64,000 nt of DNA from Flavobacteriales bacterium (lineage in GTDB: Bacteria > Bacteroidota > Bacteroidia > Flavobacteriales_E > Vicingaceae). A program made the translations under genes and the position numbers. How positions within the stretch are numbered: position 1 is the stretch's first letter; each line of letters opens with the position of its first letter. The stretch lies in the NCBI GenBank assembly GCA_020853105.1, contig JADYZM010000030.1, positions 1 to 64,000 of the forward strand, read 5' to 3'. Of this stretch, positions 25,796 through 35,796 are shown in pieces. The notes below the pieces were generated by a model, which worked only from the letters and a program-made list of their open reading frames with translations, searched no databases and was not told the DNA's origin.

Positions 25796-27178
25796 ATGGA
25801 ATATATAAAAAATTATATAACACAAAACAAAGATAGATTTATTGAAGAATTAATTGAATTGTTAAAAATCCCTTCGATTAGTGCAGACTCTGCATACAAA
25901 GAACAAACTTTTAAAACAGCCGATGAAGTAAAAAAAAGATTAATTGAAGCTGGAGCAGACAAGGTTGAAATTTGTCAAACTGATGGCTATCCGGTTGTGT
26001 ATGGCGAAAAAATAATTGACACAAACAAACCTACAGTTTTAGTTTATGGGCATTATGACGTTCAACCTGCAGATCCTATTAACTTATGGGAAAGCCCACC
26101 TTTTGAACCTATAATCAAAAAAACTACAATCCACCCGGAGGGAGCCATTTTTGCTCGTGGAGCTTGTGATGATAAGGGTCAATTTTACATGCACGTTAAG
26201 GCTTTTGAACTAATGATGAAAACCAATACATTGCCTTGTAACATTAAGTTTATGATTGAAGGCGAAGAAGAAATTGGTTCAGAAAACTTAGGAACTTTCG
26301 TAAAGCAAAATAAAGTTAAACTCAAAGCTGACGTAATATTAATTTCTGACACAGGAATCATTGCTAACGACGTCCCATCTATCACAACAGGGTTAAGAGG
26401 ATTAAGCTATTTAGAGGTAGAAGTTATAGGCCCAAACCGTGATTTACATTCAGGTTTATATGGAGGAGCTGTTGCAAATCCTATCAATATACTAACAAAG
26501 ATGATTGCATCTTTAACAGATGAAAACAACCACATAACAATCCCTGGATTTTATGACAAAGTTGTAAATCTGTCAGATGCAGAAAGACAAGAGATGGCGA
26601 AAGCCCCAATTACCGATAAAAATTATCTAGAATCATTAAATATTGCTGCTGTTCATGGAGAAAAAGGTTATACAAGTTTAGAGCGTGTTTCAATTCGTCC
26701 AACATTAGATGTAAATGGAATTTGGGGCGGTTATATTGGAGAAGGAGCCAAAACTGTTCTTCCATCAAAAGCTTATGCAAAAATTTCAATGCGTTTGGTG
26801 CCCCACCAAATTTCTGATGAAATCACTGAATTGTTTTCCAAACATTTTGAAAGCATTGCTCCAAAATCGGTGAAAGTTAAAGTTACCCCACATCATGGAG
26901 GTGCTCCTTATGTTACTCCAACAGATTTTAACGGTTATATTGCTGCAAAAAAAGCAATGGAGACAACTTACGGAAAAACCCCTATTCCAGTCAGAAGCGG
27001 CGGAAGTATTCCAATTGTAGCTTTATTTGAAAAAGAATTAGGACTAAAATCGGTATTGATGGGATTTGGCTTGGATTCCGATGCAATTCACTCACCTAAT
27101 GAACATTACGGAATTTTTAACTTTCTCAAAGGAATTGAAACTATTCCGTTGTTTTTTAACTATTACTCAGAAAAATAA
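25796..27178 (+). CDS. M20-family dipeptidase/zinc peptidase
   Basis: 460 residues. Two-zinc amidohydrolase fold: V-L-V-Y-G-H-Y-D-V-Q-P (first His and catalytic Asp), A-R-G-A-C-D-D-K-G-Q (bridging Asp), I-E-G-E-E-E-I-G-S (catalytic Glu and zinc Glu), L-I-S-D-T-G, and a C-terminal S-P-N-E-H-Y-G. The central lid domain starts near G-L-R-G-L-S-Y-L-E-V-E-V and includes R-D-L-H-S-G-L-Y-G-G. It resembles carnosinase-like cytosolic dipeptidases of Bacteroidota. No signal peptide. The next gene starts at the base following its stop. Confidence 0.93.
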   Translation: MEYIKNYITQNKDRFIEELIELLKIPSISADSAYKEQTFKTADEVKKRLIEAGADKVEICQTDGYPVVYGEKIIDTNKPTVLVYGHYDVQPADPINLWESPPFEPIIKKTTIHPEGAIFARGACDDKGQFYMHVKAFELMMKTNTLPCNIKFMIEGEEEIGSENLGTFVKQNKVKLKADVILISDTGIIANDVPSITTGLRGLSYLEVEVIGPNRDLHSGLYGGAVANPINILTKMIASLTDENNHITIPGFYDKVVNLSDAERQEMAKAPITDKNYLESLNIAAVHGEKGYTSLERVSIRPTLDVNGIWGGYIGEGAKTVLPSKAYAKISMRLVPHQISDEITELFSKHFESIAPKSVKVKVTPHHGGAPYVTPTDFNGYIAAKKAMETTYGKTPIPVRSGGSIPIVALFEKELGLKSVLMGFGLDSDAIHSPNEHYGIFNFLKGIETIPLFFNYYSEK

Positions 27179-27637
27179 ATGCTTAAACACTTTTGGCATA
27201 TATCAATCGGACTTGTGATACTTTTCTTAACTTCATGTATAAAATATGAAGATGTAATTGTAAAAGATGTAACTCAGGTAAGTGTAAATAGCTTTACCGC
27301 AAATAAAATTGAACTCACAGCTACCATCAGAGTTGAAAATCCAAATAATTTTAAGATAAATATTGTTGATTCTGATTTTGTGCTTTATGCCAATTCCAAT
27401 AAAATAGGAAAAGCAAAACTCAAAAATTCGGTTGAACTTCCAAAAAACTCAGATATGGAGCATCAATTCAAGATTTCAACCACTATTGATGAAATGCTTG
27501 GAAGTGCTGTGCCTGTTGTATTAGAAGCATTATTATCCCGGCGTGTTGATATTCGAATAAATGGTGGTGTGAAAGCTCAAGCAAAATGGTTAAGCAAAAC
27601 AGTTCCTGTAGAGTTTAGTAAATCAGTTAATCTGTAA
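27179..27637 (+). CDS. LEA type 2 (LEA14-like) lipoprotein
   Basis: 152 residues. The signal peptide ends in a lipobox, L-T-S-C at 17-20, so the protein should be lipidated. The rest is one beta-sandwich of the LEA_2/WHy type, with A-T-I-R-V-E-N-P-N-N-F-K-I-N-I-V (typical 'N-P-N' turn) and K-N-S-V-E-L-P-K-N-S. Bacterial members are linked to stress tolerance but are poorly understood. The ATG directly follows the peptidase TAA, so translation is probably coupled. It is the last gene of the gpmI run. Confidence 0.8.
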   Translation: MLKHFWHISIGLVILFLTSCIKYEDVIVKDVTQVSVNSFTANKIELTATIRVENPNNFKINIVDSDFVLYANSNKIGKAKLKNSVELPKNSDMEHQFKISTTIDEMLGSAVPVVLEALLSRRVDIRINGGVKAQAKWLSKTVPVEFSKSVNL

Positions 27638-27657
27638 ACTGAAATACCGAATAATTC

Positions 27658-27686
27658 TTGAGTTATCTAAAAGAATTATACATTTG
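27658..27686 (+). promoter_or_regulatory. promoter TTG-N18-TACATTTG
   Basis: A TTG at 27658-27660 and an exact -7 element TACATTTG at 27679-27686, 18 bases apart, match the Bacteroidota promoter form. It would leave an about 80-base leader before the RemB-like gene that starts at 27775. Confidence 0.6.
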
Positions 27687-27774
27687 CTTCGAATGAAATA
27701 AAACAACTCTTTGAATTGCTTTTTCGTATGAATTTATGGACAACCATCTTCAGGAGTTTTGAAAATCACTTGAA

Positions 27775-29331
27775 TTGAATGTAAAAGCACAATATTTTTT
27801 TTGTTTTTGGTTGATTTTAACCTCAACTCATCATGCTTTTTCGCAACAACAAAACAGCACCTTAAATCGAGAGTTTAATTTAATCCAAACAAAAGTTTAT
27901 AACGAGTTTGGCACATCTGTACACACTTCATTTCAGCCTATAATCCAATCTCATGTTGTTTCTTCATCTCAGCTCAATTGGCTTTCTGAGTCAGAAAAAA
28001 TTATTTATAATTCTTCGCTTCAAAAACATACACCAAAACCAAAATCAGCATTAAAATGGTTAAACCAATCTTTTCTGTATCAACATTTTCTTGTTGTAGA
28101 TACCGGAAACTTTTATCTAACCATCGACCCGCTTTTAAATTTAGAATATGGAAAAGATGCTGAGGACAAAAGAACAAATATTGACAATATTTACACCAAC
28201 ACCAGAGGACTAATGATTAGTGGAAATATCGGTAAGAATTTCTCTTTTCGATCTTCTTTATATGAAAATCAGTCTTTTTCACCGGCTTATATCTCTGATT
28301 TTGTTAATTCCTATGGAGTTATGCCGGGGCAAGGTAGGGTTAAAAAATTCAAACAAACAGGATTTGATTATGCGTATTCTTCAGCATACATCTCATACTC
28401 GCCAACTGCTTATTTGAATTTTCAAATAGGCAACGACAAACATTTTATTGGTGATGGTTATCGTTCTTTATTGCTTTCCGATGTCTCTACAAATTATCCA
28501 TTTATCAGGGCAACAGCTTTATTTTTAAAGAGAAAAATTCAATACAATAAATTACATGCAGAATTAACCAATCTGGAACGTCGCGATAAAGGTTCTGTTC
28601 CTGAGGCTCTTTTTAAAAGAAAAACAATGTCAGTACATTTTGTCAATTGGACTGCAACAAACTGGTTAAACATTGGTTTATTTGAATCAACAGTATGGCA
28701 AACAGAAGATTCATCGGGCACTTTACCATTCAATTTTATGCAACTCAATCCAATACCTTTTGTCAATACTCTCAAAACCGGTTTTAATAATACTCATCAC
28801 TCTAGTGTTGGACTAAATGTAAAAATTAAACTGCCTTTCAAAACTGTTCTCTACCACCAAACTGTATATGACGGTAGCACAGATGATACAAGAATTGGAA
28901 TTCAAGGCGGACTATCTTATTACGGTATAAAAAATTTAACTCTCCAAAGTGAATTTAATACAATGTCGCCAGATGTTTATGAAAGCAACAACAATAATTA
29001 CCAAGGATATAATCATTATAATCAGCCCCTGGCTCATTTGTATGGAAATAATTTTAACGAACTAATTGGTATTGTAAATTATAAATACAAACGATTGTTT
29101 TCTCAAGCAAAACTTAACTTCGCTGAATACACCGAAAACATTAGTAAACAAAATACTCAAGCCGTTATTATCCAGGCTCATTTGGGTTATTTAATCAATC
29201 CCTCTTATAATTTAGCAATAATAGTTGGTGCAACCAATAGAACAGAAAGAATTAATAACTCAACTGACAAAACAAATTACATTTATGTTTCTTTGCTAAC
29301 CAATTTAAGAAATTTATACACCGATTTTTAA
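27775..29331 (+). CDS. RemB/Wzi-like outer-membrane beta-barrel protein (paralogue 1)
   Basis: 518 residues. The only start giving a signal peptide (F-F-C-F-W-L-I-L-T-S-T-H-H-A-F-S-Q) is a TTG at 27775; an in-frame TGA at 27760-27762 excludes an upstream ATG. The barrel part shows alternating aromatic strands and the motif [21 protein letters not shown], and later H-Y-N-Q-P-L-A-H-x2-G-N-N-F-N-E. These occur in the gliding protein RemB and capsule-assembly Wzi-like proteins. The WecA-type transferase follows after 9 bases and a paralogue after that, suggesting surface polysaccharide handling or gliding adhesion. Confidence 0.75.
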   Translation: MNVKAQYFFCFWLILTSTHHAFSQQQNSTLNREFNLIQTKVYNEFGTSVHTSFQPIIQSHVVSSSQLNWLSESEKIIYNSSLQKHTPKPKSALKWLNQSFLYQHFLVVDTGNFYLTIDPLLNLEYGKDAEDKRTNIDNIYTNTRGLMISGNIGKNFSFRSSLYENQSFSPAYISDFVNSYGVMPGQGRVKKFKQTGFDYAYSSAYISYSPTAYLNFQIGNDKHFIGDGYRSLLLSDVSTNYPFIRATALFLKRKIQYNKLHAELTNLERRDKGSVPEALFKRKTMSVHFVNWTATNWLNIGLFESTVWQTEDSSGTLPFNFMQLNPIPFVNTLKTGFNNTHHSSVGLNVKIKLPFKTVLYHQTVYDGSTDDTRIGIQGGLSYYGIKNLTLQSEFNTMSPDVYESNNNNYQGYNHYNQPLAHLYGNNFNELIGIVNYKYKRLFSQAKLNFAEYTENISKQNTQAVIIQAHLGYLINPSYNLAIIVGATNRTERINNSTDKTNYIYVSLLTNLRNLYTDF

Positions 29332-29340
29332 TAAATTATT

Positions 29341-30390
29341 ATGGATATTTTATTGCTGCCTTTTATAACCTCTCTGATTATCGTATTATTGGCTACTCCA
29401 TCATTTATAACAGTTGCCATTAAAAAAAGATTATTTGATGAGCCAACTGAAGAAAGAAAAATACATAACCGAATAGTCCCATTAATGGGTGGATTAATGA
29501 TTTTTGCTGGAACTGTTTTTTCGTTTCTACTTTGGTTTCCAATTGATGAAATGGGTATTGTAAAATACATTACTCCTTCTCTATTGTTAATGCTTTTTGT
29601 CGGTATGAAAGATGATATAATTGGAACATCACCAACTAAAAAGTTGGCAGCCCATTTGATTGTTGCATTTATAATGGTTTTTATGGCAGGAATTAAACTG
29701 ACAAGCCTTCACGGACTTTTTGGTATTCGTGAAATACCCGAATGGACAGGAGTTTCTTTATCCATTTTTACATATATAGTTATTATCAATGCATTTAATT
29801 TAATAGACGGTGTTGACGGTTTGGCAGGTGGAATTGGTCTGATTGCTTCAACACTGTTTGGCTTATGGTTTTATTTTGCCGGGGATTTAGTTTATGCAGT
29901 ACTTTCTTTTGCTTTATCGGGTGGTTTGTTGGGTTTCTTACGTTTTAATTTTAATCCTGCAAAAATTTTTATGGGTGATTCCGGTTCTTTAACAATTGGA
30001 TTTTTATTTTCAGTACTGGCTATAGAAATGATAGAGTTTGATGCTACAAGACCCCTACCGGATATTATTTCAACTATTTCAAAGCCAATATTAGCTATGT
30101 CCATTTTGGTATATCCATTGATTGATACAATTCGAGTGTTTGCTCTTCGAACTCTAAAAGGTGTTTCACCATTTACAGCAGATAGAAACCACTTGCATCA
30201 CAAATTATTAGATTTAGGACTTTCGCATCGCAAAACAGTGTTTGTGATTTATTTCTTTAATCTCCTGATTGTTGGAGTAAGCATATTTGCACAAAAATTT
30301 GACCCTAGCTATTCATTTGTAGTAATAATTTCATTAGTTATTATCTTAATTGAAATACCGGATTTTATCATCAAATTCAGGAAAAAATAA
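29341..30390 (+). CDS. MraY/WecA-family undecaprenyl-phosphate sugar-1-phosphate transferase
   Basis: 349 residues with about ten TM helices. Family motifs are in place: K-D-D-I-I-G (DDxxG, Mg site), I-N-A-F-N-L-I-D-G-V-D-G-L-A-G-G, F-M-G-D-S-G-S and the cytoplasmic D-R-N-H-L-H-H-K-L-L (HxH of the WecA branch, rather than MraY). It probably loads GlcNAc-1-phosphate or a related sugar onto undecaprenyl phosphate, starting an O-antigen, capsule or exopolysaccharide unit. It lies between two RemB/Wzi-like barrels, and its stop may overlap the true start of the second. Confidence 0.9.
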   Translation: MDILLLPFITSLIIVLLATPSFITVAIKKRLFDEPTEERKIHNRIVPLMGGLMIFAGTVFSFLLWFPIDEMGIVKYITPSLLLMLFVGMKDDIIGTSPTKKLAAHLIVAFIMVFMAGIKLTSLHGLFGIREIPEWTGVSLSIFTYIVIINAFNLIDGVDGLAGGIGLIASTLFGLWFYFAGDLVYAVLSFALSGGLLGFLRFNFNPAKIFMGDSGSLTIGFLFSVLAIEMIEFDATRPLPDIISTISKPILAMSILVYPLIDTIRVFALRTLKGVSPFTADRNHLHHKLLDLGLSHRKTVFVIYFFNLLIVGVSIFAQKFDPSYSFVVIISLVIILIEIPDFIIKFRKK

Positions 30391-30416
30391 GAACAAAGCA
30401 TTACATATCAGTTATA

Positions 30417-31988
30417 ATGTTGAGCTTATTTGCTCAAATTGGATACAACCAAAACTACTCTATTCCAATTAACAGAAGTATTGAGTCATTTTTTATTCAA
30501 CAACTCGACACATCGAGTCAATTTCATAGTGGGATTAAACCTTTTTTCAAAGAAGAAGCCCATAAAATTATTAATACCGATTCACTAGTTAATAGTTTTT
30601 CAATTTCAACAAATAGTTCTTTGCTTGACCAAATCTTAAATAAAAATTTGATTGATATAAAAAAAGAAAAATTTTCTTTTGAAATAAATCCTATATTAAA
30701 TTCCGGCGGAGGTTTAGAAAAGCTTCCTTCTAGAAAAGTAGGAATATCAGAAATTGCTTTTGGAATGGGTATTAAGGTGTCTTTCCAAAAAAAATGGACT
30801 GGAGAGTTTGATTTCTTAGCTGACAACTCACAATATCCATTACATATTGATTATTTGTTAAAACAGCAATTTGCAGGTCAAGGATACGGTTACACAAAAA
30901 ATCAACAAGCTATGTATTTTCAAGGTAATATCTCCTTTAAAGCCGATGAAGTTTTTACATTTCAAGCCGGAGTTGGTAAAAATTTTATTGGCGACGGTTA
31001 TCGCTCTTTATTTTTATCCGATTACTCAAACAGTTATCCCTACTTTAAAGCTACTGCAACAATTTGGAAAATTAAATACACTGCTTTATATACTAATTTT
31101 CAGGACATCAGATACGGAAGCGGCAGTTATTCAGATTTTAGACATAAATTTTCAACCATTCATCATCTGAGTCTTAATGCTACTAAATGGTTAAACTTAA
31201 GTTTTTTTGAAAGCATTGTTTTTGAAGCTCAAGAAGGGAGTTTTTATAGAGGCTTTGATTTGAGCTACCTCAATCCGGTAATTTTTCAACGCCCGGTGGA
31301 ATATCATCAGGGATCTGCTGATAATGCTCTTCTTGGAGGTGGGTTTAAAATAAAAATTAAAAAAAATAATATTCTTTATAGTCAATTGCTTTTAGATGAA
31401 TTTTTACTTTCTGAAATTAGAGCAAACAAAGGTTGGTGGGCAAATAAATACGGGTATCAATTTGGAATAAAGTTTTATGATTTTGCGAGTATTAAACATT
31501 TAAAATTACAAGCTGAATACAATGTTGTTAGACCATTTACTTATAGCTACTTTGAAGAGCCTAGCAGAATGAATACGCTTCAAAACTATGGACACTACAA
31601 TCTACCGCTTGCCCATCCGCTGGGAGCTAATTTTACTGAAATTGTAGGTATTGTTTCATATTATAAAAATCGGTGGTTGATTGAATTTACAAATACTTTT
31701 GCTACAGTTGGTTTAGACACAAATACAACCTCAAGCATAGGACAAAACATATACCTACCATACAATCTCAGAGAAAAAGAATATGGATACCAAACTAGTG
31801 GAGGATTAAAAACCACTATCGTGAATAATTCTTTAAAAGTTTCCTTCCTTTTGAATCCAAAAATGAAAACTATCCTTTCTTTGGAAATAAATAATAGAAG
31901 TTATAAAAATAATCACTCTTCTTTTTCAAGTAATTGGATTACAATCGGATTAAAAACCGCATTGTTCAATCGTTATTTTGATATTTAA
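30417..31988 (+). CDS. RemB/Wzi-like outer-membrane beta-barrel protein (paralogue 2)
   Basis: 523 residues from the first ATG, 30417. It shares with paralogue 1 the motif [21 protein letters not shown] and the later [17 protein letters not shown]. From the ATG only M-L-S-L-F-A-Q remains of a signal peptide. Reading upstream in frame gives [16 protein letters not shown], a good signal, with an ATA codon at 30387-30389 overlapping the preceding TAA stop. The true start may therefore be 30387. The 3' end overlaps the convergent SLC13 gene by 4 bases. Confidence 0.75.
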   Translation: MLSLFAQIGYNQNYSIPINRSIESFFIQQLDTSSQFHSGIKPFFKEEAHKIINTDSLVNSFSISTNSSLLDQILNKNLIDIKKEKFSFEINPILNSGGGLEKLPSRKVGISEIAFGMGIKVSFQKKWTGEFDFLADNSQYPLHIDYLLKQQFAGQGYGYTKNQQAMYFQGNISFKADEVFTFQAGVGKNFIGDGYRSLFLSDYSNSYPYFKATATIWKIKYTALYTNFQDIRYGSGSYSDFRHKFSTIHHLSLNATKWLNLSFFESIVFEAQEGSFYRGFDLSYLNPVIFQRPVEYHQGSADNALLGGGFKIKIKKNNILYSQLLLDEFLLSEIRANKGWWANKYGYQFGIKFYDFASIKHLKLQAEYNVVRPFTYSYFEEPSRMNTLQNYGHYNLPLAHPLGANFTEIVGIVSYYKNRWLIEFTNTFATVGLDTNTTSSIGQNIYLPYNLREKEYGYQTSGGLKTTIVNNSLKVSFLLNPKMKTILSLEINNRSYKNNHSSFSSNWITIGLKTALFNRYFDI

Positions 31989-33775
31989 AATGGATAGAAA
32001 ATAGGAATAAACACAGTAGCTATAATCCAGAAAAGAATATTTAAAAGAGTTCCAACTCTTATAAAATCCATGAATTTGTAATTCCCTGCACTATATACCA
32101 TGGCATTACATTGATAGCCAATGGGTGTCATAAAACTAGCAGAAGCAGCAAATGTAATTGCCATTAAAAACGGCGTAGAATCCAGTTTCATACTCTCTGC
32201 AGTAGCAATTGCAATTGGTGCTAATAATGCAGCGGTAGCATTGTTTGACATAACTTCAGTTATCAAGGATGTAACTAAATATAATCCAGAAATAATAGCC
32301 ACCGGACCCCACCCTCCCATATTACCAACAATAATTTCAGCAGTTAACTTGTCAAGTCCTGAATTTTTCATTGCAACACCTATTGTTAAAGAACCAACCA
32401 TTAAAAACACAATTTTCCAGTTTATAGCATCATAGATTTCCTTCATGTTTAAACTCTTCAACAATACCAACAAAACAACACCGGATATAGTTCCTGCCAT
32501 TATATCTAAAATATTGAAAGCTGCAAGACCAATGATACTTAACATTACTAAGATTACAATAAAAAATTTCTTACGGTCAAAATCAAGTAATGAGCTTTCT
32601 GATATTAAAATAAATGGACTATTTTGTTCTGCTTCCAATCTTTTTAGCTCTTTTACAAAGTGGTTTTTTACCTCAGCCAAAATAACATCTCCAGCCCTCA
32701 TTTTCACACTATATAAATTTTCATGAACTACCTCATCTCTATGTTGAATTGCAAACGGTACAGCTCTAAATCTTCTACGAAAGTCAACTTCTTTTAGTGT
32801 TTTGTCTTCCAATTCCGAATTTGAAGTAATAATCATTTCAACCAGAGTAGTGTGCTTTCTTTTTACATCTTCCCCACCAATTTTGAAAGTTGAGTCCACC
32901 ATAATTTTTGCTCTGTCCTTGAGTAATTTTATTTTTTCAACATCGCATCTCACCTTCAATACGTCATTAGCATGTAAAACAAAATCTCCAGCGGGTAAAT
33001 GATAAGATGTTTCGCCTCTCCTAACTTCAATTACGTCCATTTCTATTTCTTTCACTAAGGCACAATCCATGATAGATTTTCCAACTGAATCAGAATTCTC
33101 CAGTAACTCAATTTCAGATAGATAATTTCTCATTCCAAACTTTGTATTCAAATCCTCAATTTTTCTAGATGGCAACAAGCGAACACCAACAAAAACGACA
33201 TATAAAATACCGGCAATCAAAAACACCACTCCCATTGGAGCCATATCAAACATAGCGAATGGTTTCAATCCTTCTTTTTCGGCAATTCCACTTACCAGTA
33301 TATTTGTTGAAGTACCTATAAGTGTACAGGTTCCACCAAAAATAGTTGCAAAAGACAATGGGATAAGCATCTTTGTAGGACTTTGCCCTGATGCTTGTGC
33401 TATTTGTAAAACTACAGGAATAAAAATTGCTACAACAGGCGTATTGTTGATAAAAGCAGATATAAAAGCCACTACTACCATCATTAAACTTAAACCCAAT
33501 GTAAAATTGGTTCTGAAAAGATTTGATAATCGGTGAGTGAAAAACTGTAAAGCCCCTGTTTTTAATATCGCTGCACTTAAAACAAACATAAAAGCAACAG
33601 TAATTGTAGCTTTATTGCTAAATCCTTCAATGCTTTGTTCAGGGGTTATTACCCCAAAAATCACCAAGGAAGCAATAAGAATAAGGGCAACCAAGTCAAT
33701 TGAAAGCAACTCAGTGATAAAAAGAATTACAGCTCCTGTAATTATAATCAATGTGATTATTGCGTCAGCAGTCAT
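31985..33775 (-). CDS. SLC13/DASS-family permease with two RCK_C (TrkA-C) domains
   Basis: 596 residues. N-terminal TM block (about 1-205), with [11 protein letters not shown] and [11 protein letters not shown]; two cytoplasmic TrkA-C domains (about 205-390), with [23 protein letters not shown] and the similar [16 protein letters not shown]; then a second TM block with [14 protein letters not shown]. This is the SLC13-like layout used for sodium-coupled anion (sulfate, dicarboxylate) uptake, with the RCK domains regulatory. Substrate not assignable. The start abuts the stop of the small membrane gene upstream. Confidence 0.9.
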   Translation of the reverse strand: MTADAIITLIIITGAVILFITELLSIDLVALILIASLVIFGVITPEQSIEGFSNKATITVAFMFVLSAAILKTGALQFFTHRLSNLFRTNFTLGLSLMMVVVAFISAFINNTPVVAIFIPVVLQIAQASGQSPTKMLIPLSFATIFGGTCTLIGTSTNILVSGIAEKEGLKPFAMFDMAPMGVVFLIAGILYVVFVGVRLLPSRKIEDLNTKFGMRNYLSEIELLENSDSVGKSIMDCALVKEIEMDVIEVRRGETSYHLPAGDFVLHANDVLKVRCDVEKIKLLKDRAKIMVDSTFKIGGEDVKRKHTTLVEMIITSNSELEDKTLKEVDFRRRFRAVPFAIQHRDEVVHENLYSVKMRAGDVILAEVKNHFVKELKRLEAEQNSPFILISESSLLDFDRKKFFIVILVMLSIIGLAAFNILDIMAGTISGVVLLVLLKSLNMKEIYDAINWKIVFLMVGSLTIGVAMKNSGLDKLTAEIIVGNMGGWGPVAIISGLYLVTSLITEVMSNNATAALLAPIAIATAESMKLDSTPFLMAITFAASASFMTPIGYQCNAMVYSAGNYKFMDFIRVGTLLNILFWIIATVFIPIFYPF

Positions 33776-34063
33776 TTAGTTAAAAAAATAATAAACTAAT
33801 CCTATCAACACAATGAAATACAACAAAACTCTTGTGTTTGCACTTCTGGTTTTAGACTTTCTGTTATTGGATAGCCAATTATGATGTAAAGAGGTTTGAT
33901 AAGAGCCTGAATTTTTTCCTTCTCTTTCAAATTTTATTTCTTTAGAAATTCTATCGTACCGCTCATTCATTTTTTCTTTTTGCTCATTGTAATAACGAGG
34001 CTCATAATAAAATTGATGAGGTTTCTTGGTTTTAAAAAATGAAGGAATCTTTAACTGAAGCAT
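33776..34063 (-). CDS. small tail-anchored membrane protein, hypothetical
   Basis: 95 residues from ATG 34063 (M-L-Q-L-K-I-P-S-F-F). The open frame extends to 34120, but a -7 element at 34081-34088 on this strand places transcription start inside it, so the shorter form is chosen. A polar, basic, Tyr- and Arg-rich body (H-Q-F-Y-Y-E-P-R-Y-Y-N-E-Q) is followed by one C-terminal TM helix (V-L-L-Y-F-I-V-L-I-G-L-V-Y-Y-F-F). The stop directly precedes the ATG of the SLC13 permease. Function unknown. Confidence 0.65.
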   Translation of the reverse strand: MLQLKIPSFFKTKKPHQFYYEPRYYNEQKEKMNERYDRISKEIKFEREGKNSGSYQTSLHHNWLSNNRKSKTRSANTRVLLYFIVLIGLVYYFFN

Positions 34064-34080
34064 GTTTTCAATCGTTTGAA

Positions 34081-34088
34081 CAAATATA
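34081..34088 (-). promoter_or_regulatory. -7 element TATATTTG for the leftward membrane gene
   Basis: CAAATATA on the + strand reads TATATTTG on the minus strand, 17 bases before the ATG at 34063. It probably drives the small membrane gene and the SLC13 permease. Confidence 0.45.
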
Positions 34089-34136
34089 CAACAAAATGCT
34101 CCAAATTTTATTTGTTTCAATTGGGGTAATTAAACT

Positions 34137-34144
34137 TAATTTTG
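34137..34144 (+). promoter_or_regulatory. -7 element TAATTTTG, probably leaderless
   Basis: An exact TAnnTTTG just 3 bases before the ATG at 34148. It lies opposite the leftward promoter in the same 84-base divergent spacer. Confidence 0.45.
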
Positions 34145-34147
34145 AAA

Positions 34148-34663
34148 ATGGTTTGGAACGAAATTCTACAAGGTAATTATTCAAAACAAACAAAAGATTT
34201 TGTGATAGAATATCTAATTTCTAATCCACATGAAATTAAAAACTTGTTTAATTATTTAACACATAAAAACCAACACATAGGCAATTACGCCGGTTGGATA
34301 ATTTCCTATTTAGCTGAATACAACAACAAATTAATTCAGCCGCATATTAGCATTTTAGTAAAAGTTTTTGACACAAAAGACAATAATCCGGCTCTCATTC
34401 GTAATACATTTCGAACTTTACAGTTTTTAAATATCCCAAAGCAACACGATGGCTTGATTCTTTCAAAAGGATTTGAGAGTTTAAATAACAGCAACAGTGC
34501 AGTTGCTATAAAAGTTTTTGCAATGACAGTTATTTATAATTTATCCTTAAAATATCCGGAAATTCAATCTGAATTAAAATTATCTTTAGAAAATCAATTT
34601 GAACAACAAAGTGCAGGATTCAAAAGTCGAGCACTAAAAATTTTAAAAAAAATAAAAAAATGA
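34148..34663 (+). CDS. HEAT-like helical protein, hypothetical
   Basis: 171 residues from ATG 34148 (M-V-W-N-E-I-L-Q-G); the frame opens at a TTG two codons earlier. The protein is all helical, with repeated units such as Y-A-G-W-I-I-S-Y-L-A-E-Y, L-I-R-N-T-F-R-T-L-Q-F-L and S-A-V-A-I-K-V-F-A-M-T-V-I-Y-N-L, consistent with ARM/HEAT repeats, which usually bind proteins. No catalytic motif. Its TGA overlaps the ATG of bshA (ATGA), so translation is coupled; a role alongside bacillithiol synthesis is possible but unproven. Confidence 0.75.
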   Translation: MVWNEILQGNYSKQTKDFVIEYLISNPHEIKNLFNYLTHKNQHIGNYAGWIISYLAEYNNKLIQPHISILVKVFDTKDNNPALIRNTFRTLQFLNIPKQHDGLILSKGFESLNNSNSAVAIKVFAMTVIYNLSLKYPEIQSELKLSLENQFEQQSAGFKSRALKILKKIKK

Positions 34664-35793
34664 ATATAGGAATAGTGTGTTACCCAACATTTGGCGGAAG
34701 TGGTGTTGTTGCAACTGAATTAGGAAAAGCATTGGCTTTTAAAGGGCATAAAGTACATTTTATTTCATACCAACAACCGGTAAAATTGGACTTATTTTCC
34801 GAAAATATATTTTATCATGAAGTGAAAGTTTCTGAATATCCACTCTTTGATTATCAACCCTATGAATTGGTATTAACAAGTAAACTGGTTGATGTTGTTC
34901 GGTTTGAAAAATTAGACTTGTTGCATGTTCATTATGCTATACCCCATGCATCAGCTGCGTATATGGCACAAAAAATACTGGCTAGCAAAGGAATAAATAT
35001 TCCTTTTATTACAACGCTACATGGAACAGATATTACACTCTTGGGAAAAGACGCATCTTTTGAGCCTGTCATTACTTTTACTATTAATGAGAGCAATGCA
35101 GTTACTGCAGTTTCAGAAAGCTTAAAAAAAGATACATATCGCCATTTTAGAATAAACAGAGATATCGAAGTAATTCCAAATTTCATTTGTTTTAATGAGT
35201 ATAAAAAAATTAAAAATACTGAAGCCTTAAAAAAATCCTTTGCTCCAAATGGGGAAAAATTATTGGTTCATGTTTCCAATTTCAGACCAGTAAAACGAGT
35301 GTTTGATGTTGTTAAAATATTTGATATCATTAGAAAACAAATTCCTGTAAAATTACTTATGGTTGGAGATGGCCCGGAGCGTCATAGTATTGAAGAACTT
35401 TGTAGAGAACTTAATGCTTGCGATTCAATTAAATTCTTAGGAAAAGTTCGAGACACAGAAAGAATTTTATCAATCTCTGATTTATTCTTACTCACCTCAG
35501 AATCTGAAAGTTTTGGGTTGGCTGCATTAGAAGCTATGGCGGCAAAAGTCCCTGTAATCAGTACAAATACCGGTGGTATTCCTGAGGTTAATATTCATGG
35601 AGTTTCAGGATTTCTGAGTAATGTCGGCGATGTTGACGATATGGCAAAAAATGCGTTGACTTTGTTAAAGGACGAAAATTTGTTTAAGAAATTTCAAAAA
35701 AATGCATTCCAACAAGCTCAAACATTTAATATCTTTAAAGTACTTCCAAAATATGAAGAATTGTATGAATCTTTATTGAAACAGAAAATTTAG
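34660..35793 (+). CDS. bshA: N-acetyl-alpha-D-glucosaminyl L-malate synthase
   Basis: 377 residues. GT4 glycosyltransferase that joins UDP-GlcNAc and L-malate, the first step of bacillithiol. The N-terminus G-I-V-C-Y-P-T-F-G-G-S-G-V-V-A-T-E-L-G is the BshA hallmark, with H-V-H-Y-A-I-P-H-A-S-A-A-Y and T-T-L-H-G-T-D-I-T-L-L-G following. The donor half has V-S-N-F-R-P-V-K-R (about 205-213) and the E-x7-E-type S-E-S-E-S-F-G-L-A-A-L-E-A-M-A. The 4-base overlap with the HEAT-like gene suggests one transcript. bshB and bshC are not in the window. Confidence 0.95.
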   Translation: MNIGIVCYPTFGGSGVVATELGKALAFKGHKVHFISYQQPVKLDLFSENIFYHEVKVSEYPLFDYQPYELVLTSKLVDVVRFEKLDLLHVHYAIPHASAAYMAQKILASKGINIPFITTLHGTDITLLGKDASFEPVITFTINESNAVTAVSESLKKDTYRHFRINRDIEVIPNFICFNEYKKIKNTEALKKSFAPNGEKLLVHVSNFRPVKRVFDVVKIFDIIRKQIPVKLLMVGDGPERHSIEELCRELNACDSIKFLGKVRDTERILSISDLFLLTSESESFGLAALEAMAAKVPVISTNTGGIPEVNIHGVSGFLSNVGDVDDMAKNALTLLKDENLFKKFQKNAFQQAQTFNIFKVLPKYEELYESLLKQKI

Positions 35794-35796
35794 AAC

